Shown one piece after another: positions 1 to 4,761 of a stretch of 7,898 bases of DNA. Numbering within the stretch: the first letter of the stretch is position 1; each line of letters opens with the position of its first letter. This DNA is from Spirochaetales bacterium (GTDB lineage: Bacteria > Spirochaetota > Spirochaetia > Sphaerochaetales > Sphaerochaetaceae). The translations under genes were made by a program, and so were the position numbers. The notes beneath the pieces were generated by a model. That model did no database searches. It was not told the DNA's origin and saw only the letters and a list, made by a program, of their open reading frames with translations. The stretch is taken from assembly GCA_017614625.1 (NCBI GenBank), contig JAGABK010000054.1, forward strand, positions 1 through 7,898, written 5' to 3'.

Positions 1-197
1 ACGCACAATCCGGAAAAGAATCAAAGACATCCCTTTACAATCTGCTCAAGGAAGAACCGCATATCACAAGATCCGAAGCCGCAGAAAGACTCGGAATATC
101 AGAGTCCTCGGTTTACAGGGAATTGAAAAGGCTGGAAGACTACGGAAAAATCCGACGTGAAGGCTCAAAGAAAAGCGGTTATTGGGTGATATCCTGA
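1..197 (+). CDS. C-terminal fragment of a winged-helix DNA-binding domain protein
   Basis: The gene enters from the left edge; whole codons begin at base 3 and the stop is TGA at 195-197, leaving 64 residues. The visible part is a winged helix-turn-helix: a first helix (SLYNLLKEEPHIT), then the helix-turn-helix (RSEAAERLGISESSVYRELK), then a wing ending in REGSKKSGYWVIS. That ending (I-R-x-G-S-x-K-x-G-Y-W) is one I associate with proteins carrying an AlbA_2/RecG-like ATP-binding N-terminus and a C-terminal winged helix. Fic-family proteins with a similar tail are an alternative. The winged helix is seen directly; the full-length family is inferred because the N-terminus is outside the window. 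The gene converges on the transglutaminase-like gene with 3 bp between stop codons, leaving no room for its own terminator. Confidence 0.8.
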   Translation, partial: AQSGKESKTSLYNLLKEEPHITRSEAAERLGISESSVYRELKRLEDYGKIRREGSKKSGYWVIS

Positions 198-200
198 CAC

Positions 201-1061
201 TCAGAACGGCGCTCTTTCCACCGAAGCCTGGGAAATAATCTTGTCGTATTTCGTCTTCAGGTTCTTGGGGAAGAGAATGTAGATGCTCGCGTTTTCTCCG
301 ACAGTGTAGGTATCCAGGTATTCCGTGTATACCATGTTCTTCATTATGTACAGGAAGTCACCCATGTGCTTTTCCTTGAGCCTGGCAGGGTTTGCCGTGC
401 TTTCTGTCGCATAAACCGGCGTGCAGAGCTCGTTCCTGGCGCCTTTCTCGCGGATTTCGAGTATTGACAGGGGAGTTCCGTTTTCGTCGATCCAGTATTC
501 GTTGTTGGTAATGTCCAGCATGACCCACTTCCCGAGCTCTGTGTCCCAGACCTCGTTGACCACATGGCAGTCGTTGTCGTAGGGGGAGAGCGGCATGATC
601 CATACTTTCCTGGCTGCGATTCCGAGGGCCAGGCACATCTCGTTGAGGATCTGCGCCTTGCTGCGGCAGTTGATTCCGTGTGAAGGCTTGTCCAGGCTGT
701 ACTCGAGCAGGGCCAGGGCGTTCATCTCGACGTGGTTGTCGAAGAAACTCTCGTGCTTGAGGCGGCGTGAGAACTCGTCCATGAGCCTGAGCGCCCTCTC
801 TAATTCGGACCCGCTTCCCGCGATCCTGTCGATCCCGTACTTTGCAATCAGCTCGGGGTATTCGGGATTGTCGAAATCATAGCCCAGCACGATGTCCTCG
901 CCATCGCCCAATTCAAGCTGGCTGCGGAGGATTCCGGCCTCCATGATGTAGATCTCCTCGGGGTCCTGGAGATAGCTCACGGACGATGTCCTGCAGGCGG
1001 TCAGCGACGCCGCCAGGACGATGAGAATCAAAAAGAGAACAGTTCTGTTTACGTTGCGCAT
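201..1061 (-). CDS. Transglutaminase-like lipoprotein
   Basis: This 286-residue protein begins with a lipoprotein signal peptide: basic MRNVNR, a hydrophobic stretch at 7-20, and lipobox L20-T21-A22-C23, so Cys23 should be acylated and the mature protein membrane-anchored outside the cytoplasm. Residues about 115-190 look like a transglutaminase-like cysteine fold with a plausible catalytic triad: Cys132 (GINCRSKAQ), His166 (DCHVVNEVWD) and Asp183 (WVMLDITNN). Such folds act as peptidases, amidases or cross-linkers; the substrate cannot be told. ATG at 1059-1061 is preceded by AAGG six bases upstream, and the stop is TGA at 201-203. The start lies 14 bp after the stop of the broken lipoprotein gene, so the two are probably cotranscribed. 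No terminator is visible after the stop, where an opposing gene ends 3 bp away. I am confident of the gene and fold, and unsure of the biological role. Confidence 0.88.
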   Translation of the reverse strand: MRNVNRTVLFLILIVLAASLTACRTSSVSYLQDPEEIYIMEAGILRSQLELGDGEDIVLGYDFDNPEYPELIAKYGIDRIAGSGSELERALRLMDEFSRRLKHESFFDNHVEMNALALLEYSLDKPSHGINCRSKAQILNEMCLALGIAARKVWIMPLSPYDNDCHVVNEVWDTELGKWVMLDITNNEYWIDENGTPLSILEIREKGARNELCTPVYATESTANPARLKEKHMGDFLYIMKNMVYTEYLDTYTVGENASIYILFPKNLKTKYDKIISQASVERAPF

Positions 1062-1075
1062 ACTACCTTGTTATA

Positions 1076-1696
1076 TCACTCGACCGGCTTTATCGGCCAG
1101 AGGTAACCTATCAAAGATCCGCTTTCGAAATTCCATTCTCCCCGATAGGCCCCATAACCTGATACTACATATGAGTAGATCATGAATTTGACGCTGTTGG
1201 AATTCTGGAAGAAATCGTCGGTGTTCACGAATTTGACCTGCGACAAGCCATTTGAAAGATACGAGTAATAGTTGCCTTCTCCCTGCAGTGCAAGCAATGC
1301 CCTTGCGATGTAATTGCAGTAACGTGCAGTCGGGATGCTCCATTTGTTGTCGTTTGTGGTTTGTCTCATGACCTTGATTGCTTTGATGAAACGGGCGTTT
1401 TCGGAGAGGTTCTGGACCAGCCAGTCGCTCTTCTGAACAAAAGACATGTTTTCATAAGCCGTCTTGTTGGAACTGACTCCGTTGATGACGATGCCAACCT
1501 CATCTGAATTGACAGCTGTCTGGCCGTTTGATGCTGGAGCAAAGTTGGTCGCATTGATGTACGTGAGCGTGGTTCCGGAAACATTGATCGGATACTCGCT
1601 TATGGTGAACTCCTCGCCGCCGTAGATGATGAATGACTTCGGCATTCCCGTGCTGCTGTATTTCTCCGAGCTGTAGTACCAGCAGGTGACATCCAT
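1076..1696 (-). CDS. C-terminal fragment of the interrupted lipoprotein
   Basis: This open stretch continues the same frame after the TGA; its first ATG is at 1694-1696, giving 206 residues and a TGA stop at 1076-1078. It has no signal peptide. The only ribosome-binding-like sequence (GGAAGG) directly abuts the ATG with no spacer, so independent translation looks poor. Hence I read it as the remainder of the upstream lipoprotein rather than a separate gene. Visible features are Cys/Tyr-rich CWYYSSEKYSSTG near the start and a WPIKPVE C-terminus, which loosely recalls the W-P-x-R-P-V endings of DUF1566-like extracellular domains. That resemblance is weak. The stop is 14 bp before the transglutaminase-like gene. 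Confidence 0.6.
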   Translation of the reverse strand: MDVTCWYYSSEKYSSTGMPKSFIIYGGEEFTISEYPINVSGTTLTYINATNFAPASNGQTAVNSDEVGIVINGVSSNKTAYENMSFVQKSDWLVQNLSENARFIKAIKVMRQTTNDNKWSIPTARYCNYIARALLALQGEGNYYSYLSNGLSQVKFVNTDDFFQNSNSVKFMIYSYVVSGYGAYRGEWNFESGSLIGYLWPIKPVE

Positions 1697-1735
1697 CCTT
1701 CCGTCCGAAAACGGTTCGATGCTCTCCGTCTGTTC

Positions 1736-2197
1736 TCATACGCCGACATAGCCTTCGACCGTAGGAAGTGCGGGGAAATCGTTGACACTCAGTGTGGTCC
1801 AGGACGCAGGAGCCTTCTTTGCGATGATCTTGACTGCATGTTCGTCCTTGTTCATGAAGAAGACGGCATGACCTTGGTTATCTGTTCTGGTGACGGTCTT
1901 ATTTGAGGTGACTGCCCAATCAAGCTCGGTGTCCCAGTTGTAGTAGTTTCCGAATATGTTAGAGCTATGATAAGGCAGGTCGGGCGCATATAGGTAGAGA
2001 GGGTCGCCTTCCTCGTATTCCCTGACAATCGGATCCTGTCCTTCCTGGACGAATGTAACATTGTATTTGGCCTTGGGTTCGGAGCCGCCTCCGCCCTGAC
2101 CGCCACCCTGTCCCTGCTGGGGTTCCTCCTGCTCGGGATTGCAGGAAACAAAGACCAGTGCGAAAAGACACAAGACGATTATCAGAGCTTTCTTCAT
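1736..2197 (-). CDS. N-terminal fragment of the interrupted lipoprotein
   Basis: This is the part that would be made if the TGA at 1736-1738 is real: 153 residues, with Cys19 as the acylation site. I chose ATG at 2195-2197 over the in-frame GTG at 2204-2206 because the protein then starts MKKALIIVLC, a normal basic-then-hydrophobic signal peptide, and because the AGGGTGG-type Shine-Dalgarno sequence (about 2203-2210) sits at the right distance from the ATG but would overlap the GTG. After the Gly-rich linker comes a degenerate InlB-like beta segment at about 45-95, then a short tail ending VEGYVGV. It could be exported as a short lipoprotein, but it would lack more than half of the original product. 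Confidence 0.7.
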   Translation of the reverse strand: MKKALIIVLCLFALVFVSCNPEQEEPQQGQGGGQGGGGSEPKAKYNVTFVQEGQDPIVREYEEGDPLYLYAPDLPYHSSNIFGNYYNWDTELDWAVTSNKTVTRTDNQGHAVFFMNKDEHAVKIIAKKAPASWTTLSVNDFPALPTVEGYVGV

Positions 2198-2227
2198 GTT
2201 CGCCACCCTTTTAGTGTTGTTTAGCTA

Positions 2228-2256
2228 ATTATGACGCTCTTTGTTTTGTAAATCAA
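2228..2256 (-). promoter_or_regulatory. Candidate sigma70-type promoter for the lipoprotein pair
   Basis: On the minus strand, TTGATT (complement of 2251-2256) is followed after exactly 17 bp by CATAAT (complement of 2228-2233). These match the -35 consensus at 4 of 6 positions and the -10 at 5 of 6. Transcription would start near 2221, about 24 bp before the ATG at 2197, with the Shine-Dalgarno site between. Position and spacing support it; activity is inferred. Confidence 0.5.
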
Positions 2257-2285
2257 CGAGAGACTTCTTTTCCACCCGGTCGACG

Positions 2286-2358
2286 GTGTCGAGGACGCTG
2301 AGGGGGATGAGGAGGACGAGGAAGATGAGGAGGATGAAGGCGCTGAGGAAATACGAGG
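2286..2358. repeat. Block A: 9-bp repeats of the form NNNNYGAGG, purine-rich
   Basis: Eight consecutive units carry GAGG (once GAAG) at their 3' end: GTGTCGAGG, ACGCTGAGG, GGGATGAGG, AGGACGAGG, AAGATGAGG, AGGATGAAG, GCGCTGAGG and AAATACGAGG (the last is 10 bp). The plus strand is strongly purine-biased. Its minus-strand reading gives a hydrophobic false peptide (SAFILLIFLVLLIPL) that could be mistaken for a membrane segment. Confidence 0.88.
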
Positions 2359-2373
2359 AATCTCTTCTGATGG

Positions 2374-2422
2374 CACGGTGCTCACGGTGTTCACGAGTAT
2401 CACGACGTTCACGGAGAGTACG
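2374..2422. repeat. Block B: 9-bp repeats of the form CACGNNNTT
   Basis: CACG starts at 2374, 2383, 2392, 2401 and 2410, exactly 9 bp apart, and TACG follows at 2419. The units are close variants of TCACGGTGT. A non-repetitive centre (about 2359-2373, TCTCTTCTGATGG) separates it from block A. Confidence 0.88.
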
Positions 2423-2444
2423 AATAACAACGAATCCAAGATTC

Positions 2445-2500
2445 ATGGGCAATGATGACAACCATGACAATGATGCCACTCATGGCAATTATGGGCAATG
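2445..2500. repeat. Block C: 9-bp repeats of the form ATGRCAAYN
   Basis: ATG recurs at 2455, 2464, 2473, 2482 and 2491, exactly 9 bp apart, after a first ATG at 2445. Units include ATGACAACC, ATGACAATG, ATGCCACTC and ATGGCAATT. The 12-mer ATGGGCAATGAT occurs at both ends of the block (2445-2456 and 2491-2502). Confidence 0.85.
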
Positions 2501-2501
2501 A

Positions 2502-2549
2502 TTCAAACAATTCGAACAATGCCAACAATTCAAACAATGCAAACAATTC
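2502..2549. repeat. Block D: 9-bp repeats of the form TTCAAACAA
   Basis: AACAA starts at 2506, 2515, 2524, 2533 and 2542, exactly 9 bp apart. The units are TTCAAACAA, TTCGAACAA, TGCCAACAA, TTCAAACAA and TGCAAACAA. It is the cleanest and most AT-rich block. On the plus strand it translates as a false Asn/Ser-rich peptide. Confidence 0.9.
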
Positions 2550-2554
2550 TTGGG

Positions 2555-2635
2555 CAATATCGCAGGTATTGCAGGTATCGAAGGTATTGCGAGCTTTACA
2601 GGTATCGCAGGCAACACAGGTAATGCTGGCATTAC
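2555..2635. repeat. Block E: 9-bp repeats of the form AGGTATYGC
   Basis: Eight successive units step by exactly 9 bp: AGGTAT at 2564, 2573, 2582 and 2600, and the variants GAGCTT (2591), AGGCAA (2609), AGGTAA (2618) and TGGCAT (2627). A partial unit (CAATATCGC) leads in from the GGGCAAT junction at 2552-2558. It is the longest block by unit count and lies nearest the kinase promoter. Confidence 0.9.
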
Positions 2636-2651
2636 CCGCCCATGCTTCTGT

Positions 2652-2680
2652 TTGCAATACACAACCCCATGTCCTATACT
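2652..2680 (+). promoter_or_regulatory. Candidate sigma70-type promoter for the kinase gene
   Basis: TTGCAA (2652-2657) is followed after exactly 17 bp by TATACT (2675-2680), a 5-of-6 match to the -10 consensus. Transcription would begin near 2687, about 26 bp ahead of the kinase ATG, with the Shine-Dalgarno site between. The location supports the short kinase start at 2713 and places the 9-bp array upstream of the transcript. Confidence 0.6.
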
Positions 2681-2701
2681 CAAATCAGCAATCACAACAA
2701 C

Positions 2702-2706
2702 AGGAG
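2702..2706 (+). promoter_or_regulatory. Shine-Dalgarno site that sets the kinase start
   Basis: AGGAG lies six bases before ATG at 2713-2715. It decides the start, because the same frame stays open upstream to an ATG at 2452 only by running through 9-bp repeats. Confidence 0.8.
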
Positions 2707-2712
2707 ACTGAA

Positions 2713-3279
2713 ATGGTAATCCTCATCGGCGGAAGTTCGCATGTCGGAAAGACTCTCATCGCGCACAGGCTGGTCGCAAGGAACGGCTATGAGTGCATAG
2801 GGCTGGACCTTCTGGCGCAGGCTTTCCGCAACGCGGGGCCGGTGGAGTTCGCCGGCCTTGACGACTACAGCCTGCGCTACCAGATGTGGCCGTTCGTGGC
2901 CGAGATCATAAGGAAGGCCGTGGCCGGGGACAGGAACCTGATTATCGAAGGCTGTTACATCCCGTCCGAGTGGGCAAGAAGCTTCACGAAAGGGGAGCTT
3001 GGCAGCATAAGGTGCGTTTTCATCGTAATGAGCCCGCATTACATCCAGAGCCACATGGACGAGATCCGCGAGCATGCGCAGGCGGCTGAGCTCCGAAGCC
3101 ATGACACTCTGGATATGGGGAGGCTCATCGACTGCAGCGCCGAGTTCAAGGCGCAGTGCATCAAGACCGGAACATACTACATAGAGATAGACGGTCCTTT
3201 CGACGAGGACTCCCTACTGGATGCAGTGGAGGCAGTCATAGAGGATCCGGACCCGGCAGAAAGGGGCATGGTTCTCTGA
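2713..3279 (+). CDS. P-loop kinase-like ATPase (2-phosphoglycerate kinase/adenylate-kinase-like)
   Basis: The 188-residue protein starts directly with a beta strand and Walker A motif, MVILIGGSSHVGKT (G7-x4-G12-K13-T14), the usual N-terminus of small nucleoside/metabolite kinases. A second conserved strand, LIIEGCYIP at 76-84, resembles the Walker-B-like hhhEG segment seen in P-loop proteins often annotated 2-phosphoglycerate kinase or zeta-toxin/adenylate-kinase-like. CVFIVMSPHYIQ at 101-112 is the next core strand. The substrate is not identifiable. ATG at 2713 is chosen for its AGGAG site, the promoter at 2652-2680 and the P-loop at the extreme N-terminus; the upstream extension to 2452 encodes low-complexity sequence from the repeat array. 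The stop is TGA at 3277-3279. No terminator is visible in the 82 bp before tldD, so some readthrough into tldD is possible. Because no partner gene is adjacent, I see no reason to call it a toxin. Confidence 0.88.
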   Translation: MVILIGGSSHVGKTLIAHRLVARNGYECIGLDLLAQAFRNAGPVEFAGLDDYSLRYQMWPFVAEIIRKAVAGDRNLIIEGCYIPSEWARSFTKGELGSIRCVFIVMSPHYIQSHMDEIREHAQAAELRSHDTLDMGRLIDCSAEFKAQCIKTGTYYIEIDGPFDEDSLLDAVEAVIEDPDPAERGMVL

Positions 3280-3295
3280 TACAACCGACGCTCAC

Positions 3296-3324
3296 TTGTC
3301 CGCAACTGCATTCTCATGTATCTT
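3296..3324 (+). promoter_or_regulatory. Candidate promoter for tldD-tldE
   Basis: TTGTCC (3296-3301) and TATCTT (3319-3324) are exactly 17 bp apart, each matching the consensus at 4 of 6 positions. The start would fall near 3331, giving a leader of about 30 bases with AGGAG at 3350-3354. Matches are moderate, so this is a candidate only. Confidence 0.42.
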
Positions 3325-3361
3325 TTTATAGACGCATCTCAAATCGCACAGGAGAGCATGT

Positions 3362-4750
3362 ATGCTTAATGATATTCTGAAAACAAAGAAGAGCCTCTTC
3401 GCGGACGGCGTGCAGACCGTCCTGAGAGGGCAGGAAAACCGCAACCGCAGGGTCATTTTCCTCCAGGGAAATCTTGTCGGAAACGTGAGGAGCGAGACAC
3501 GCGGAGTCAACGCCCGTGTCTGCAAGAACGGGGTTTACGGATTCTCATCGATGGCCGAGTATTCAAAGAATGCCGCGGATTCCGTGCTGAAGGCCGCCAC
3601 TGAGAACGCTGTTTTCCTCAACAGCCATGCACCGAAGGGCCAGCCGGCTCTGCCGTCGTACGGCAGCGGCATCGTTCCGGTGGGCAGGAAGATCGTCGAC
3701 TTCGAGCAGAAGCAGATCATCGAGACCTGCAAGGCCATCGACGACTACATCGTGAATACTTACAAGGACATCGTGAGCCGCACCGTGGTCTACACGGAAG
3801 ACTCCATGGACAAGATCATCTACACGTCCGATGCGTATGACGGGCACATCACCAGCCCGCGCTGCTATATCTACGTCATGATGACGGCCCTCTCGAAGGC
3901 CGACAACGCCCCGCTGGAGCTGTACAAGGTGTTCGGAGGAGCAGGCAGCTTCGGCGACTGGTTCAAGGATATCGGGTGGATGTACCCCGGAATCGAGGAA
4001 CTGCACGACAGGCTCCTGAAGAAGACCGAAGGCGTCCATGCCGAGGCCGGCTACAAGCAGGTGATCCTGGGCGGACTTCTGGGCGGAATGCTTGCCCATG
4101 AGGCCGTGGGACACACTGTCGAGGCCGATCTGGTCCTTGGCGGATCCGTGGCCGGACCGAGTCTGAACAAGCGCGTGGCGTCCGATCTGGTGACCATGAT
4201 TGATTATGCGAACACCACTTTCGACGGCGAGGCGCCGCTTCCGGTCTATCTGGACGATGAGGGCCAGCTGGCCCAGGACGCCGTGCTGATCGAGAAGGGA
4301 ATCCTCAAGGGCTTCATGCACAACCGCGACAGCGCGGAGAAGTTCGGAGTCAAGCCCACCGGAAACGCAAGGGCGTGGGATTTCTCCGACGAGCCGCTCA
4401 TCAGGATGCGCAACACCGCCATCCTTCCCGGAACGAGCAAGCTGGAGGACATGATCGCATCCATCGACGACGGCTACTACCTGTTCGAGACGAACAACGG
4501 CCAGGCGGACCTCACCGGCGAGTTCATGTTCGGTGTGACCATGGGCTATGAGATCAAGAAGGGAAAGCTCGGAAGGGCTATCCTGGACACCACTGTCACG
4601 GGTATCGCATTCGACATGCTCAAGACGGTCGACATGGTCTCCGACAAGGCGCAGTGGAACTCAAGCGGCTTCTGCGGCAAGAAGCAGAGGATGCCCGTGG
4701 GAATGGGCGGACCTGAGCTGCGCTGCAAGATCATGATAGGCGGAAGGTAA
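3362..4750 (+). CDS. tldD: TldD metalloprotease subunit
   Basis: The 462-residue product is a TldD protein of normal family length (E. coli TldD is about 480). The zinc-protease signature HEAVGH lies at 246-251 in GGMLAHEAVGHTVEADLV; His246 and His251 should bind zinc and Glu247 act as catalytic base. Cys438 in SSGFCGKKQRMPVGMGGP sits where family members place the third zinc ligand. Glycine-rich GGLLGG precedes the motif. In E. coli, TldD works with TldE as a cytoplasmic peptidase that degrades unfolded peptides, removes the microcin B17 leader and turns over CcdA; the heterodimer encloses the active site. ATG at 3362-3364 has AGGAG seven bases upstream; an out-of-frame ATG at 3358 opens only a three-residue frame. 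The stop is TAA, with tldE starting 11 bp later. No modified-peptide precursor is visible nearby, so a housekeeping role is the simplest reading. Confidence 0.96.
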   Translation: MLNDILKTKKSLFADGVQTVLRGQENRNRRVIFLQGNLVGNVRSETRGVNARVCKNGVYGFSSMAEYSKNAADSVLKAATENAVFLNSHAPKGQPALPSYGSGIVPVGRKIVDFEQKQIIETCKAIDDYIVNTYKDIVSRTVVYTEDSMDKIIYTSDAYDGHITSPRCYIYVMMTALSKADNAPLELYKVFGGAGSFGDWFKDIGWMYPGIEELHDRLLKKTEGVHAEAGYKQVILGGLLGGMLAHEAVGHTVEADLVLGGSVAGPSLNKRVASDLVTMIDYANTTFDGEAPLPVYLDDEGQLAQDAVLIEKGILKGFMHNRDSAEKFGVKPTGNARAWDFSDEPLIRMRNTAILPGTSKLEDMIASIDDGYYLFETNNGQADLTGEFMFGVTMGYEIKKGKLGRAILDTTVTGIAFDMLKTVDMVSDKAQWNSSGFCGKKQRMPVGMGGPELRCKIMIGGR

Positions 4751-4761
4751 GGAGGCAGGCC

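Larger units (their letters stand above)
1076..2197 (-). pseudogene. InlB-like lipoprotein gene interrupted by one in-frame TGA
   Basis: Two open stretches in the same minus-strand frame are separated by a single TGA at 1736-1738. Read through, they give one protein of about 373 codons. The first part (153 residues) has a signal peptide with a relaxed lipobox (F16-V17-S18-C19), a Gln/Gly-rich linker (about 25-40), and an InlB-repeat-like segment (YNVTFVQEG ... VREYEEGDPLYLYAPDL ... NWDTE). The second part opens with EQTESIEPFSDGR and ends with ESGSLIGYLWPIKPVE. Both sides read as plausible protein without a frame change, so a base substitution (for example CGA or TGG to TGA), a real nonsense mutation or a sequencing/assembly error is more likely than a frameshift. 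TGA is an ordinary stop in neighbouring genes, so recoding is unlikely. The region looks less GC-rich than tldD/tldE. Family not recognised beyond the repeat. Confidence 0.75.
2286..2635. repeat. Composite intergenic array of 9-bp-period repeats (five blocks)
   Basis: Nearly the whole gap between the divergent lipoprotein and kinase genes consists of degenerate tandem repeats with one shared period of 9 bp. Five blocks with different consensus sequences follow each other: a GAGG-type purine block, a CACG block, an ATG-type block, an AACAA block and an AGGTAT block, together about 30 units. Motif positions inside the blocks step by exactly 9 bp, with 1-bp phase slips mainly at block edges. Because 9 is divisible by 3 and stop codons are rare in the units, the region produces false open frames on both strands. 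The blocks are listed separately. Confidence 0.9.

Noticed and set aside
1736..1738. TGA read as Trp or selenocysteine in the lipoprotein gene
   Set aside because: At least four other genes here end with TGA, so it is a stop in this organism. No selenocysteine element was recognised after the codon, and the context has no redox motif.
2221..2479. Minus-strand open frames with a Ser-rich or hydrophobic membrane-like stretch
   Set aside because: They are readings of the purine-rich 9-bp block A and have no ribosome site; the stop-free frame follows from the repeat period being divisible by three.
2286..2635. CRISPR array
   Set aside because: The units are 9 bp, adjacent and degenerate, with no spacers of uniform length and no cas gene in the window.
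2409..2695. Cys-rich and Ile/Pro-rich minus-strand open frames opposite blocks C to E
   Set aside because: Their periodic three-residue patterns come from the 9-bp repeats, and no start signal or domain is visible.
2713..3279. Zeta-type toxin of a toxin-antitoxin pair
   Set aside because: The P-loop is compatible, but no small antitoxin gene precedes it; the upstream DNA is repeat array and promoter.
3563..4321. Minus-strand open frame of 252 codons opposite tldD
   Set aside because: It is antisense to conserved tldD including the HEAVGH codons, has no ribosome site, and its composition is that of a complement reading.
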